In this document: in pieces, positions 8,682 to 18,874 of the stretch
Layout: each line of letters starts with the position of its first letter
Numbering within the stretch: the stretch's first letter is position 1
DNA from: Synechococcus sp. RS9909
GTDB taxonomy: Bacteria > Cyanobacteriota > Cyanobacteriia > PCC-6307 > Cyanobiaceae
Assembly: GCF_014279595.1 (NCBI RefSeq)
Contig: NZ_CP047943.1
Location: 1,982,422 to 2,046,421 of the forward strand
Reading direction: 5' to 3'
Length of the DNA stretch: 64,000 nucleotides
Program-made: the position numbers and the translations under genes
Notes under the pieces: model-generated
Database searches by the model: none
What the model was told of the DNA's origin: nothing
What the model saw: only the letters and a program-made list of their open reading frames with translations

Positions 8682-9332
8682 TCAGCTCCAGCCCTGCCGG
8701 GCCAACCATTCGGCGCTGATCACCTGGCTCGCGTCCGCGTGGGATGGCTCGGTGGCCAACAGTCGCTCGGCGTAGCGAGCGATCACATCCACCTCCAGAT
8801 TGACCCGATCCCCCACCCTGAGGTGGTGCAGGGCGGTGGTCCGCCAGGTGTGGGGAATCACAGCGATCCAGAACTGTCGGCCCGACGCCGCCAATCCGGC
8901 CACGGTGAGGCTGATGCCGTCCACGGCGATGCTGCCCTTCTCGCAGATGTAGCGCTCATGGCCTGGCTCGCGCCAGCGCAGCTCCAGCCGCCAGGACTGG
9001 GGCAGGGCCTCAATGGCCATCACCTCGCCGGCGGCGTCCACATGACCAGTGACCAGATGGCCCCCGAGCCGATCAGACAGCCGCAGGGCAGGTTCCAGAT
9101 TGACCGCGCCCCCGCGCAACGCCTTGGGGCCGAGCGTGGTGCGCTCCAGTGTCTCCTCGCTCACATCAGCGAGAAAGCCATCCCCCACCAGGGAAGCCAC
9201 CGTCAGACACACCCCATCGACGGCGACGCTGTCGCCAAGCTGCAGTGGAGCGAACGGCGCGCATCCGTGCACAAGCAGCTGGGCCCCCCGCCGTTCCAGC
9301 CGGCCCACAGCCTGCACGAGCCCCGTGAACAT
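8682..9332 (-). CDS. ribE: Riboflavin synthase, alpha chain
   Basis: Dismutates two 6,7-dimethyl-8-ribityllumazine molecules to riboflavin and the pyrimidinedione. The 216-residue protein starts with the canonical MFTGLVQAVG and contains two lumazine-binding repeats: SVAVDGVCLTV with HLVTGHVD in the first, SIAVDGISLTV in the second. No FMN riboswitch fits into the 56 bp before its start, which is shared with the divergent nuclease-family gene. Confidence 0.95.
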   Translation of the reverse strand: MFTGLVQAVGRLERRGAQLLVHGCAPFAPLQLGDSVAVDGVCLTVASLVGDGFLADVSEETLERTTLGPKALRGGAVNLEPALRLSDRLGGHLVTGHVDAAGEVMAIEALPQSWRLELRWREPGHERYICEKGSIAVDGISLTVAGLAASGRQFWIAVIPHTWRTTALHHLRVGDRVNLEVDVIARYAERLLATEPSHADASQVISAEWLARQGWS

Positions 9333-9388
9333 CCTCTCAACCTGTGGCTGCTGACCTGGTCATAATCAAACCAGGGGGAGGAGTGACA

Positions 9389-10015
9389 GTGGTCGAAATG
9401 CATGTCGCCGGGATTGCCCTGGATGCGGCCAGTCGCAGTCCGATCGTGCTGCTGCGGGATCCAGCCGGACGGCGCCAGGTGCCGATCTGGATCGACCAGG
9501 CGCAGGCCCACAACATCATGGCCGGGCTCCAGGGGGAGCCAACGCCCCGGCCCCTGAGCCATGACCTGATGGTGGCCCTGCTCGAGGCGGGCGGCCTGGA
9601 GCTGGAGCGGGTCATCATTCATGCGATTGAAGACAACACCTTTCGGGCCGTGTTGCGCCTCGAAACCTCGACAGAGACGCGGGGGGAGGGTGATGGCAAC
9701 AGCGCTGAACGCAGCCCACAGGCCTCCAGCCAGGCCGTCACCCCCTCAGAACCGCCTGGCCCCAATGGTGGAGTGGAAGTCGATGCCCGACCCAGTGACG
9801 CGATCGCGCTGGCGGTGCGCACCGGCAGTGGCATCTGGATGCTGGAGGAAGTGGTGGCAGAAGCCTCGATTCCGGTCGATGCCGACGCCGATCACGAGGA
9901 ACAGGATGCCTTCCGAAAGTTCCTCGATCAGGTGAGCCCGGCTGCGCTCGTGCGCCATCTGGAATCGCGCCGCCCCGACGACGGCTCCGCCGCGGACGAG
10001 TCACCTGAACCGTGA
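9389..10015 (+). CDS. Bifunctional nuclease family protein (DUF151)
   Basis: A 208-residue DUF151 protein. The core is GIALDAASRSPIVLLRD, VPIWIDQAQAHNIM and, after a low-complexity insert (about residues 100-130), ARPSDAIALAVRTG. The GTG at 9389 is preferred: GGGGGAGGA ends six bases upstream and it gives the family start MVEMHVAG; an in-frame GTG at 9383 touches the Shine-Dalgarno sequence. Plant members of the family have DNase/RNase activity; the cyanobacterial role is unknown. The stop overlaps the next start (GTGA). Confidence 0.88.
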   Translation: MVEMHVAGIALDAASRSPIVLLRDPAGRRQVPIWIDQAQAHNIMAGLQGEPTPRPLSHDLMVALLEAGGLELERVIIHAIEDNTFRAVLRLETSTETRGEGDGNSAERSPQASSQAVTPSEPPGPNGGVEVDARPSDAIALAVRTGSGIWMLEEVVAEASIPVDADADHEEQDAFRKFLDQVSPAALVRHLESRRPDDGSAADESPEP

Positions 10016-11148
10016 CGGCCCAGCGTCGGCCCTTCGGCCGGGGACCGGCCGTGAGCCTGTTCACGCTCGGCACGATGCGGGCCCTGGCCTCCCAGGCACA
10101 GATGGATGCGGTGGTGCGGGCCGCACTCGATGCCGGCATCAACCATCTGGAGACGGCCCCGGCCTATGGCCCGGCGGAAACCTTCCTGGGCGCTGCCCTC
10201 GCCAGGCTCGAACGGCAGGACCTGAGGCCTGACGGGGGGTGGGTGGTCACCAGCAAGATCCTGCCGGGGGTGAGCTTCAGCGAGGGGCGCTCCCAGCTGC
10301 AGGCGAGCCTGAAGCGCCTGGGATTGCACCATCTTCCAAACCTGGCGGTTCACGGCATCAATCGGCAGGAGCACCTGCTGTGGGCCCAGGACGGTGAAGG
10401 GCGACAACTGCTCCAATGGGCACGCGACTCCGGCCTGGTGGGGCAGGTGGGATTCAGCAGCCATGGGTCCCATGCCCTGATTGCCGAGGCGATCGCCAGC
10501 GGGCTGTTCGAGTTCTGCAATCTGCACCTGCATCTGCTCGATCCCAGCCGCATGGGGCTGGCCAACGACGCCCTGGCGCGAGGCATGGGCGTGCTGGCGA
10601 TCTCCCCGGCTGACAAGGGAGGGCGGCTGTGGGACCCGAGCCCAACGCTCTGCGAGGACTGCGCTCCATTCCCACCGCTGACACTCGCCTATCGCTATCT
10701 GCTGGCGGCCGGCATTTCCACCCTGACCGTCGGCGCCAGCCAACCGCAGGACCTGGACCTCGCCCATCGACTTGCCGAAGCCAGCGGCGCCCTCAGCCCG
10801 GCGGAGCGCAGCGCCCTGGCCCGCCTGGAGCAACGGCGGCGGCAGCGACTCGGGCGGGAGCACTGCGGCCAGTGCCGCTCCTGCCTGCCCTGCCCCAACC
10901 AGGTGCCGATCCCGGAGCTGCTGCGCCTGCGCAATCTTCGCCTCGGCCACGACCTGCAGGCCTTCACCGAGGAGCGCTACAACCTGATCGGTCGAGCCGG
11001 GCACTGGTGGGAGCAGCGCGATGCCAGCGCCTGCCAAGGCTGTGGCGACTGCCTGCCCCGCTGCCCCCATGACCTGCCGATCCCCGAGCTGCTGGCCGAG
11101 ACCCATCGCCTGCTGGCAGCGCGCCCCCGGCGCCGACTGTGGGGGTGA
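10012..11148 (+). CDS. Aldo/keto reductase with two C-terminal Fe-S cluster motifs
   Basis: The 378-residue protein has an AKR barrel at residues 1-270: HLETAPAYG holds the catalytic Tyr, VVTSK the Lys, and the usual Asp of DTA is Glu. It is followed by two cysteine motifs: C285xxC288xxC291xxC294P and C341xxC344xxC347xxxC351P. The second is ferredoxin-like. Such AKR/4Fe-4S fusions are known but their substrates are mostly undefined. Start GTG at 10012 overlaps the upstream stop. Confidence 0.9.
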   Translation: MTAQRRPFGRGPAVSLFTLGTMRALASQAQMDAVVRAALDAGINHLETAPAYGPAETFLGAALARLERQDLRPDGGWVVTSKILPGVSFSEGRSQLQASLKRLGLHHLPNLAVHGINRQEHLLWAQDGEGRQLLQWARDSGLVGQVGFSSHGSHALIAEAIASGLFEFCNLHLHLLDPSRMGLANDALARGMGVLAISPADKGGRLWDPSPTLCEDCAPFPPLTLAYRYLLAAGISTLTVGASQPQDLDLAHRLAEASGALSPAERSALARLEQRRRQRLGREHCGQCRSCLPCPNQVPIPELLRLRNLRLGHDLQAFTEERYNLIGRAGHWWEQRDASACQGCGDCLPRCPHDLPIPELLAETHRLLAARPRRRLWG

Positions 11149-11158
11149 GCGTCAGCCC

Positions 11159-12181
11159 TCAGGGAGCGGTCTGGCGCCAACGGCGGCTGAGCTGCGCACG
11201 GGCAGCATCCTGAAGCGGCGGCAGGCTCCAGCAGCGCTCCCACACCGGCTTCGGTGGCAGTATGAGCGACCGCAAACTGCCGGGAATGGCCTGGGCCTCG
11301 GTCTGAAGTTGCTGGGATGGCAAGGGGGGACGCCATCCCCGTGCCAACAGCTGCCCGAGCAGGGGGGCCTGCCAGGCTTCCTTCACCCAGGCCTGGGGTA
11401 GCGGTTCACGACTGGTCGCCGGCCGCAGCAGCAGCGTCCAGTGCAGGGGCGCCCCGCTGCTTGGGAGCACGGCATGCAGGCGGGGATCACGCCGGAGCGA
11501 AGACACACAGCGCTGCAACGGCAGCACTGCCGCCCTGGCCTTCCCCTGCAACAACCAATTCAGCGCCTGGCGGTCGTCAAGGGTAAGGGCGGCACTGCGC
11601 AGCCTGCCCAGACTTTCGGGCTGATCAAGACGATCGGCAAGCTCGACCACCACCCTGGGGCTGGCCGGCAACACCACCTGACCGCGCAGGCCGGGATCAA
11701 GCAGCACATCCCAGCCCTGTTCGGCGGCGCCCCCAAGCCACTCACTGCCCCGGAAGAGCATCACCCAGGGGCTGACGCCAACGGGCAGCACCCGAGCAGC
11801 ACGCACAGGCCCCAGAGCCTCGAGAAAAGGCCCAGCCTGCCCCCCCAGACGCCCCTGCAAGGGGGCCGCATCCACCGGTTGGAGCGCCTCGTCGGTGAAC
11901 TCCGGCAACCAACCATCACCGCAGGCGAGCAGATCGGCCGACGGATCGATCTGCAGGGCCGCCCAGGAGGAACCGGGGTTCGCCTCCAGGGGCTGAAACC
12001 GCCAGGGGCGGGGCAAACGCCGCCGCCACAGGGGGGGGAGCGTTTCCGGTGCTGCCTGGAGCAAAGGCTGCGCCTGGCCACGGGCACAGCCCCCCAGCAG
12101 CCCCAGCCCCGCCGCCAGGCCGAGCTGCAGCAGATCACGACGCCCCAGCCTGGCCCGCTCGGTGTGATGCAACCTGCTCAT
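11159..12181 (-). CDS. Tat-exported lipoprotein resembling extracellular solute-binding proteins
   Basis: A 340-residue protein starting with a twin-arginine-type signal (GRRDLLQLGLAAGLGLLGGC) that ends in a lipobox, LGGC, so it is predicted to be a periplasmic lipoprotein. The remainder resembles the bilobal fold of polyamine/iron-type binding proteins in pattern (GWDVLLDPGLRGQVVLP; ALNWLLQGKARAAVLP), but no ABC permease or ATPase is adjacent. It is 9 bp downstream of the CobT-like gene. Ligand unknown. Confidence 0.75.
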   Translation of the reverse strand: MSRLHHTERARLGRRDLLQLGLAAGLGLLGGCARGQAQPLLQAAPETLPPLWRRRLPRPWRFQPLEANPGSSWAALQIDPSADLLACGDGWLPEFTDEALQPVDAAPLQGRLGGQAGPFLEALGPVRAARVLPVGVSPWVMLFRGSEWLGGAAEQGWDVLLDPGLRGQVVLPASPRVVVELADRLDQPESLGRLRSAALTLDDRQALNWLLQGKARAAVLPLQRCVSSLRRDPRLHAVLPSSGAPLHWTLLLRPATSREPLPQAWVKEAWQAPLLGQLLARGWRPPLPSQQLQTEAQAIPGSLRSLILPPKPVWERCWSLPPLQDAARAQLSRRWRQTAP

Positions 12182-12190
12182 GGCCAGACC

Positions 12191-13321
12191 TTACAGACGT
12201 TGCAGTGCATCCAAAGCCTGGTCGCAGTCGCGGCGCAGCAGCTCCAGGCTGCATCCTCTCAACTCAGCCAGCAGGGCGAGAGCACCGGCACCCACGCCCT
12301 CCTTCACGTAGCCGCGTTCATAGTCGCGCCAAGCCTGATGGCGACTGTCATGGAAGCGAAGGCCGCTATGCAGGGCCAGGATCTCCACCGCCAGAGCCCT
12401 TTCGAGGCGGGTCAAGAGATCAGCAAAGGCCGGCCGACCGGCCAGGGACTCTGCCGCCAACCAGGCCGTGGTCCCCAGGGTCACCCCAGCCGTCAGGGCG
12501 GACCTGTCGGCTCTGGGGAGGGCCCGCAGGGCCAGGGCGAGGACCGCCAGCATCTGGCTGCCGCCGGCCAGCATGACCGGTTGGCCACTTTCCATCGCCC
12601 CCAGCAGCAAGCCCGTGGCCACCGCCTGAAATGGATCACCAACGGCGGCCAGAATCGCCTGGGGCGAAGGATCAGGCCCCAAGGCCGCCCGTTGCAGACC
12701 AGCCTCCACCAAGCGCCGCTTCAGCTGCATGGGCGGATGCAGCGCACTGCCACTCACCAGATCAGCGACGGGCAGGCCGAGGGCGGTGAGGGCCGCCTGG
12801 GCGGTGCTCGTCCCGCCGGGAACGCATTCGGCTAGCACGAGCGGCCGGCGCAGGGAGCGGCCAAGCCGCACCCCCCTCTGCCACAGCCGTTCCACCCGAT
12901 CGGGAGCCATCGCCCGTCCGCTGCTCAGACAGGCGGCGGGTCCACAGTCACAGGCCTCCAGGCGCAGATGGGGGAAGGGGGGCTGCTGTTGCAGGCCAAC
13001 CGCGGCCACCTGGGGCCTCAGGCCGAGCGTCTGAGCCGCGACCCAGCTGATCAGCGCCGGGCTCACCCCAGCCGGCAGGGGCGGCAGGGCCCAGCGGGGC
13101 CGGTGGCCGGGGCCGTAGAGCAACAGCTCGGCATCGGCAAGCGCGGTGTAGCGACGGGATGCGGCCGAGGCACCGGCCGCCGAAATCCCCTCCACCTCAG
13201 CCGTGGCCGTGGCGGCCAGCACCAGCAGAAGGTCGGGCTGAACCTGAAGATGGCGCCAGGGGGCGAGCCGCTGTTTCAACGCCGTTGCCTCCGGATCCGG
13301 CCACACCCGGCCAGCCGTCAT
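12191..13321 (-). CDS. CobT-like protein (TIGR00303 family)
   Basis: The 376-residue protein resembles the divergent archaeal/cyanobacterial branch of nicotinate-nucleotide-dimethylbenzimidazole phosphoribosyltransferase. Recognisable blocks are VLAECVPGGTSTAQAALTALG, GDPFQAVATGLLLGA and MLAGGSQMLAVLALALRALP (first and last slightly shortened from longer conserved stretches). If active it would phosphoribosylate the lower-ligand base of a cobamide. Related cyanobacteria make pseudocobalamin (adenine ligand), so the base substrate is open. Starts by TGATG overlap with the DUF2232 gene. Confidence 0.8.
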   Translation of the reverse strand: MTAGRVWPDPEATALKQRLAPWRHLQVQPDLLLVLAATATAEVEGISAAGASAASRRYTALADAELLLYGPGHRPRWALPPLPAGVSPALISWVAAQTLGLRPQVAAVGLQQQPPFPHLRLEACDCGPAACLSSGRAMAPDRVERLWQRGVRLGRSLRRPLVLAECVPGGTSTAQAALTALGLPVADLVSGSALHPPMQLKRRLVEAGLQRAALGPDPSPQAILAAVGDPFQAVATGLLLGAMESGQPVMLAGGSQMLAVLALALRALPRADRSALTAGVTLGTTAWLAAESLAGRPAFADLLTRLERALAVEILALHSGLRFHDSRHQAWRDYERGYVKEGVGAGALALLAELRGCSLELLRRDCDQALDALQRL

Positions 13322-13992
13322 CAGAGGGGATCCAGCGCCACCAGGCCTTTCAACTGCGGTGGCGGCTCGGGCAGAGGGGAGCGGAGCCGCGGGAAAATCC
13401 AGTAGGCCAGGGCGTGCAACGCCAGCACATACACCAACTGCTGAAAGAGCACCAGGCCCAGCGCCATCAACTGCACCTCCAACAGATCGGGAGCCAGGGG
13501 AAGACGGAGCAGATCCACCAGGCGATCGAGCAGACCAGCCCCTGCCCTGGTGATCACGACCCAGAGGTTCTCACCCACCAACAAGGAGAGGGCCAGCACC
13601 CGCACGAGGAAGCCGATAGCGCCCAGCAACAGGCCGACACCCCAGCTCAACCACCAGCTGAAGCTTCGGCTCCAAGCCCAGCCCAACCAGAGCGACAACA
13701 GGCCGTAGGGAAAGAGCATCAGGGGGCCACGGACCGGCCCCATCAGCGCCGTGAGCAGGAGCAGGGCCACCGCCACCCCCTCAAGCCCGGCTTTCCAGCC
13801 ACGACGCAGCACCAACAGGGCCAGGGGCAACGGCAGCGCCAGACGGAACAGGGCACCCCCGACCGGCAGGTAGTAAAGAGCGAGCCAGATCAACGCCGCC
13901 GCCGCCGCCAGGTAGGCCGTTTCCATCATGCGAAGCGCCTGGCGGCGGCTCATGGACGGCGTCGCTGGTGGTGCGGGCGGTGGCGGGGTCAT
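13321..13992 (-). CDS. DUF2232 (YybS-like) membrane protein
   Basis: A 223-residue protein with a Pro-rich N-terminus and about six hydrophobic segments (YLAAAAALIWLALYYL; LALPLPLALLVLRRGWKAGL; LALSLLVGENLWVVITRA). This is the DUF2232 pattern, of unknown function. It is translationally coupled on both sides: ATGA with the lipoprotein upstream, TGATG with the CobT-like gene downstream. Confidence 0.85.
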   Translation of the reverse strand: MTPPPPAPPATPSMSRRQALRMMETAYLAAAAALIWLALYYLPVGGALFRLALPLPLALLVLRRGWKAGLEGVAVALLLLTALMGPVRGPLMLFPYGLLSLWLGWAWSRSFSWWLSWGVGLLLGAIGFLVRVLALSLLVGENLWVVITRAGAGLLDRLVDLLRLPLAPDLLEVQLMALGLVLFQQLVYVLALHALAYWIFPRLRSPLPEPPPQLKGLVALDPL

Positions 13993-14456
13993 GGCGTTGC
14001 AGCAGGGGATGGCGTATCGCCTGAGGCTGCGCCGCCGGCGGGACTGATCCGTTCGATCGTCTCCACTTCAAACGGAATGCCGGCCTCCCGCAGCGACCGG
14101 GTGACAAGCTCAGCCGGTGCGGCCGGATCCGCCCCCGACAGACGGATGGTGATCCGATAGGGCTGCGGCTTGGCCGTTGGGGGCTGCGCTGGCTCCTGGG
14201 TTTTGGCGGTGGTGGCTGGCTTGGCTGTCGCCGCGGCCGTGTCCTCCACCGATCCCCGCTTCTGCGGGTCGGGATCTTGAGGGTTGGGCTCTTCGGGTTT
14301 CGGCTGCTCCTGTTTGGTCTGGGCGTTGGCCGTGGCGGTGGGAGGAGCCGGTGGAGGGTCAAAACTCTCGGCCAGCTGCCGACCAAACGGGGTGGTGCTG
14401 CAGGCCTGCAGCACCAGGAGAACCGGGATCCAGAGGCCGATGCGGCGCGGGGCCAT
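13989..14456 (-). CDS. Hypothetical lipoprotein with Pro/Thr-rich linker
   Basis: A 155-residue protein. A signal peptide ends in the lipobox LQAC (Cys19). A disordered segment rich in Pro, Thr, Lys and Glu (about residues 30-95) follows, then a small folded-looking part (YRITIRLSGADPAAPAELVT, LREAGIPFEVETIERI). The C-terminal part could be an alpha/beta domain; no family recognised. It overlaps the topA stop by one base and DUF2232 by four. Confidence 0.75.
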   Translation of the reverse strand: MAPRRIGLWIPVLLVLQACSTTPFGRQLAESFDPPPAPPTATANAQTKQEQPKPEEPNPQDPDPQKRGSVEDTAAATAKPATTAKTQEPAQPPTAKPQPYRITIRLSGADPAAPAELVTRSLREAGIPFEVETIERISPAGGAASGDTPSPAATP

Positions 14457-17170
14457 CAGCTCTCCCCGGGTTTGATCACCCGCACGGCGCTGGCCCTGAG
14501 GCGCCCGGTCTTGGTGGTGGCGGGTGGTTTCTTGGCTGCGGGTTTGCGTGCCGCCGCCTTGCTTCCGGTGGTGCTTTTGGCCGTGCTGCTCCTGGTGCTG
14601 GAGCGCTTGCTGGTCTTTTTGCTGGCGGCCTTGGCTTCCAGCAACTCCACCGCTTCCGCCAGGGTGATGGCGTCAGCGCCCTTGCCCTCCGGCAAGGACG
14701 CATTCACCTTGCCCTGTTTCACATAGAGGCCATAGGGACCATCGAACACCTGCACGGTCTCCTCACTGCCCTCGGGCTTCCCAAGGTCCTTGAGGGCGGT
14801 GCGTCCCCCACGCCCCCGCTTCGGCATCGCCAGCAACTCCAGGGCGCGACTGAGGCCCACCGCCAGCACATCGTCATCGCCCTTGAGTGAGCGGTAGTCC
14901 TTCTCACCCTTGCCCTTATCCCAAACCACGTAGGGGCCGAAGCGGCCGAGTCCGGCCTGAACGCGCCCTCCCTCGGGATGCTCCCCGAGCAACCGCGGCA
15001 ACCGCAGCAGACCGAGCGCATCGTCGAGGCTGAGATCCTCCGGCTTCACTCCCTTGGGCAGAGACGCCCGTTTCGGCTTCGGGTTCTCATCACTCACCTG
15101 GCCCCGCTGCACATAGGGGCCGTACTGACCAAAAAGTAGATACACCAGATCACCGGTTTCCGGATCTTCACCCAGGGCTTCGGGGCCGTCGGCCTTCTGC
15201 TTGAGGATGAGTTCAGCCTTATCGGCATCGAGATCGGCCGGCGTGATCTCCTGGGGCAAGGTGGCCTTGATCAGCTCCTCTTCGCCATCGTCTCCCACCC
15301 GTTTCGCCTCCAGATAGGCGCCGAAGCGGCCGATGCGCACCACGCAGGGCAGCCCCTCCAAGTCGACCGTGCGGGAGGCACCGGCATCAATGTCTCCCTC
15401 ACGCTTCTGAACCTGGGATTCCAGTCCTTCCTCACCCTTGTAAAACCCTTCCAGGTAAGGCAACCACTGCACCTTGCCCGTGGAGATCTCATCCAGGGTC
15501 GACTCCATCCGAGCGGTGAAGCCCGTATCGACGAGATCGGGGAAATGCTCCTCCAGCAGGGCGGTGACGGCAAAGGCCGTGAAGCTCGGGGTCAGGGCAT
15601 TGTTCTGGAGTGAGGCGTAGCCACGGTCAACAATCGTGCCGATGATGCTGGCGTAGGTGGACGGCCGGCCGATCCCTTCCTTCTCCAGCATTTTCACGAG
15701 CGAGGCCTCGCTGTAGCGAGCCGGGGGCTGGGTCTGGTGGCCGAGGGCCTCCACCTCCCGGGGCGTGGGCGCATCACCGGATTTCAGAGCCGGCAGCAAC
15801 ACCTCCTGCCCCTCCAGGGCTGCATCGGGATCATCGCTGCCCTCCACATAGGCGCGGAAGAAGCCAGGGAAGTCGATGCGTTTGCCGGTGGAACGAAACC
15901 GGGCGTCCGCCACCTGCAGGTCCACAGTGAGCATGGTGAGCCGAGCTTCCGCCATCTGGCTGGCCACCGTGCGTTTCCAGATCAGCTCATAGAGAGCGAG
16001 ATCGCGACCATCCAGACCGGTGTCCGCAGGCGCGCGGAAGGTTTCACCGGAGGGCCGGATCGCCTCATGGGCCTCCTGGGCGTTGCGGGCCTTGGTGCTG
16101 AACTGCCGCGGCGCCTTGCTCAGATAGTCCTTGCCGTAGCGATGCTCCACGCAATGGCGGGCTGCGCTGATCGCCTGCTCGGAGAGGTGCACCGAATCGG
16201 TGCGCATGTAGGTGATGAAGCCCCGTTCATACAGCCCCTGGGCACAGCGCATCGTCTCCCGTGCCGACAGCCGCAGTTTGCGGTTGGCCTCCTGCTGCAG
16301 GGTGCTGGTGGTGAAAGGAGGCACTGGCCGACGCACCGACGGCTTTTCCTCCACCGACTCCACCCGCCAGGGAGAGGTCTGAACGGTGTTGACCAGAGCA
16401 CGGGCCTCAGTCTCACTGAGCAGCCGCACCTTGCTGCCCTCCTTGAGACCGCCGGTCGACTCATCGAAATCCTGACCGGTGGCGATGCGCTGGTTCTCCA
16501 GATGGGTGAGCTTGGCGTCGAAGGCAGACCCGGCCTGCTCCAGTTGCGCCTTGAGATCCCAGTAGCTGCCGCTGCGAAAGGCACGACGTGCCCGTTCCCG
16601 CTGCACCAGCAGACGCACCGCCACCGACTGCACCCGACCGGCAGAGAGGCCCCAGGCCACCTTCTTCCATAACAGGGGCGAAAGGGTGTAGCCCACGAGG
16701 CGATCGAGAATCCGTCGGGTTTCCTGGGCATGGACCAGCTCCATATCCAGCTCGCGGGTCTGCTCCAGAGCCCGGGAGATCGCCTCCTTGGTGATCTCGT
16801 GAAACACCATGCGCTTGACGGGCACCTTGGGGGCCAGGAGCTGCAGAAGATGCCAGCTGATGCTCTCCCCTTCCCGGTCTTCATCGGTGGCGAGCAGCAA
16901 CTGCTCAGCTCCCTTGAGCGCGTCCTTCAGCTCTCGCACCACCTTTTTCTTGTCCTTCGGCACTACATAGAGCGGTTCGAAGTCTGCCTCGGTGTTGACA
17001 CCGAGGTTGGCCCATTTCTGACCTTTCTGGGCGGCTGGAATCTCACTGGCGTTATTGGGCAGGTCGCGCACATGCCCCATGGAAGCCTCCACCCGATAGC
17101 CCTTGGGCAGAAAGCCACGGATGGTGCGGGCCTTGGTGGGGCTCTCAACAATGACCAGGGTGTTCGCCAC
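14456..17170 (-). CDS. topA: DNA topoisomerase I
   Basis: Type IA topoisomerase, relaxes negative supercoils. The 904-residue protein has the Toprim domain ([26 protein letters not shown]), the catalytic Tyr in [10 protein letters not shown], and [11 protein letters not shown]. The C-terminus has no classical Cys4 zinc fingers but repeats with G-x-(Y/F)-G-x-Y-V ([25 protein letters not shown]), and ends in a Lys/Ala/Ser/Thr-rich tail of about 50 residues. First gene of the run continuing into the lipoprotein and DUF2232. Confidence 0.97.
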   Translation of the reverse strand: MANTLVIVESPTKARTIRGFLPKGYRVEASMGHVRDLPNNASEIPAAQKGQKWANLGVNTEADFEPLYVVPKDKKKVVRELKDALKGAEQLLLATDEDREGESISWHLLQLLAPKVPVKRMVFHEITKEAISRALEQTRELDMELVHAQETRRILDRLVGYTLSPLLWKKVAWGLSAGRVQSVAVRLLVQRERARRAFRSGSYWDLKAQLEQAGSAFDAKLTHLENQRIATGQDFDESTGGLKEGSKVRLLSETEARALVNTVQTSPWRVESVEEKPSVRRPVPPFTTSTLQQEANRKLRLSARETMRCAQGLYERGFITYMRTDSVHLSEQAISAARHCVEHRYGKDYLSKAPRQFSTKARNAQEAHEAIRPSGETFRAPADTGLDGRDLALYELIWKRTVASQMAEARLTMLTVDLQVADARFRSTGKRIDFPGFFRAYVEGSDDPDAALEGQEVLLPALKSGDAPTPREVEALGHQTQPPARYSEASLVKMLEKEGIGRPSTYASIIGTIVDRGYASLQNNALTPSFTAFAVTALLEEHFPDLVDTGFTARMESTLDEISTGKVQWLPYLEGFYKGEEGLESQVQKREGDIDAGASRTVDLEGLPCVVRIGRFGAYLEAKRVGDDGEEELIKATLPQEITPADLDADKAELILKQKADGPEALGEDPETGDLVYLLFGQYGPYVQRGQVSDENPKPKRASLPKGVKPEDLSLDDALGLLRLPRLLGEHPEGGRVQAGLGRFGPYVVWDKGKGEKDYRSLKGDDDVLAVGLSRALELLAMPKRGRGGRTALKDLGKPEGSEETVQVFDGPYGLYVKQGKVNASLPEGKGADAITLAEAVELLEAKAASKKTSKRSSTRSSTAKSTTGSKAAARKPAAKKPPATTKTGRLRASAVRVIKPGES

Positions 17171-17302
17171 AGGCGGCAGGTATCCGTCCCCCTCTTTATC
17201 GCACCATGGTTCCTACTGCAGGGAATCGCGCCCGGGAAGCGCGAGCGTGTGTGGCCGGGCAGCGCAGCTACAGTCGCCGCACGGACGGATCCCAAGCGAG
17301 CC

Positions 17303-18874
17303 ATGCCCGAGCTGGGTGCACTGTTTCTCTCCACCCAGGCCATGGCCGCACCTGGGGAGTTAATCAATCTGGCCCTCAACGCTGGAGCAGTGGCTCCAGA
17401 GGGCGCTGTGCTGATCGCCATGCTGGCCACGCTGCTGGTGGATCTGGCGGGTGAACGGGTGGCCGTGCGCTGGGTTCCACCGATTTGTTATGCCGGCCTC
17501 GGCACCGCCCTGGTGCTGCTCGCGCTGCAGTGGAATGCGCCGCTGGAGCCCTCATTCCTCGGGGCTTTCCTGCCGGACCGACTCGCCATCGCCTTCCGAT
17601 CGATCGTCGCCCTCTCCACCCTGCTGTCGCTCCTGATCAGCTGGCGCTACGCCGAGAAAAGCGGCACGCCTGTGGGTGAATATGCCGCCATCCTCCTCGC
17701 TGCCACGCTCGGTGCCATGCTCCTCTGCGGAGCCACCGATCTGGTGAGCGTGTTCGTTTCCCTGGAAACCCTCTCAGTCGCCAGCTATCTGCTTTCGGGT
17801 TACATGAAGCGGGATGCCCGCAGTTCCGAGGCAGCCCTGAAATACCTACTCGTGGGCTCAGCCGCGGCGGCTGTTTTTCTCTACGGCGGCTCCCTGCTCT
17901 ATGGCCTCAGTGGTTCCACCAGCCTCGAGGTGATCGGCGAAGCCCTGCTCACCAGCCCCACACCACTGGCGGCCCTCGCCCTCGTGTTTGTGCTGGCCAC
18001 GGTGGCCTTCAAGATCGCGGCGGTTCCCTTCCATCAATGGACGCCGGATGTGTATGAGGGATCGCCGACACCTGTGGTCGCCTTCCTCTCCGTGGGCTCC
18101 AAGGCGGCTGGCTTTGCCCTCGCTCTTCGCATCCTGGTGGGTTGCTTTGACTTCTTCGACGCCCAGTGGAAGCTTCTCTTCACCGTGCTGGCGTTGTTGA
18201 GCATGACCCTGGGCAATGTGGTCGCCCTGGCCCAAACATCGATGAAGCGGATGCTGGCCTACAGCTCCATCGGCCAGGCGGGCTTCGTGATGATCGGCCT
18301 GGTGTGCGGTACGGAAGATGGATTCGCGGCCATGGTGCTTTACATGGCGGCCTATCTCTTCATGAACCTGGGCGCCTTTGCCTGCATCATCCTGTTCTCG
18401 ATCCGCACGGGCAGTGATCGCATCGCTGATTACGCCGGCCTCTATCAAAAAGATCCGTTGATCACCCTAGGACTCAGCCTCTGCCTGCTCTCCCTTGGCG
18501 GCATTCCGCCGATGCTCGGCTTCTTCGGCAAGATCTATCTCTTCTTTGCTGGCTGGGCCGATCACCAGTATCTGCTGGTGGTGGTGGGCCTGATCACTTC
18601 CGTGGTGTCGATCTACTACTACATCGGGGTGATCAAGATGATGGTGGTCAAAGAGCCCCAGGAAGCGTCTGAAGTGGTGCGTAACTATCCCGCGATCCAG
18701 TGGACCACCCTCGGACTTCCGCCCCTGCGCTTTGCCCTCGTCGCCTGCGTGTTGGTGACCGCCGTGGGTGGCATTCTCTCCAATCCCCTGTTCCAGTGGG
18801 CCAATAGTGCGGTGGATGGCACACCACTGCTGCAGCAAGCGATCGCCCAGGCCAGCCTGAGAGCCCTTGGCTGA
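17303..18874 (+). CDS. ndhB: NAD(P)H-quinone oxidoreductase subunit 2
   Basis: Membrane antiporter-like subunit of cyanobacterial NDH-1, used in respiration, cyclic electron flow and CO2 uptake. The 523-residue protein has about 14 helices; hallmark segments are [37 protein letters not shown] and [16 protein letters not shown]. The ATG at 17303 ([19 protein letters not shown]) matches orthologues I recall; the frame is open further upstream only as topA antisense. Its end overlaps the following ATPase gene by 8 bp. Confidence 0.97.
   Translation: MPELGALFLSTQAMAAPGELINLALNAGAVAPEGAVLIAMLATLLVDLAGERVAVRWVPPICYAGLGTALVLLALQWNAPLEPSFLGAFLPDRLAIAFRSIVALSTLLSLLISWRYAEKSGTPVGEYAAILLAATLGAMLLCGATDLVSVFVSLETLSVASYLLSGYMKRDARSSEAALKYLLVGSAAAAVFLYGGSLLYGLSGSTSLEVIGEALLTSPTPLAALALVFVLATVAFKIAAVPFHQWTPDVYEGSPTPVVAFLSVGSKAAGFALALRILVGCFDFFDAQWKLLFTVLALLSMTLGNVVALAQTSMKRMLAYSSIGQAGFVMIGLVCGTEDGFAAMVLYMAAYLFMNLGAFACIILFSIRTGSDRIADYAGLYQKDPLITLGLSLCLLSLGGIPPMLGFFGKIYLFFAGWADHQYLLVVVGLITSVVSIYYYIGVIKMMVVKEPQEASEVVRNYPAIQWTTLGLPPLRFALVACVLVTAVGGILSNPLFQWANSAVDGTPLLQQAIAQASLRALG

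Noticed and set aside
11441-12835. 464-residue plus-strand frame opposite the lipoprotein and CobT-like genes
   Set aside because: Shadow frame of two genes with recognisable motifs.
16730-17302. N-terminal extension of ndhB into topA
   Set aside because: The extension is antisense to topA; the ATG at 17303 matches the conserved NdhB N-terminus.
18839-18846. HIP1-like octamer GCGATCGC, also at 19368-19375 and elsewhere
   Set aside because: Common palindrome in cyanobacterial genomes; in this GC-rich background I could not count enrichment reliably.
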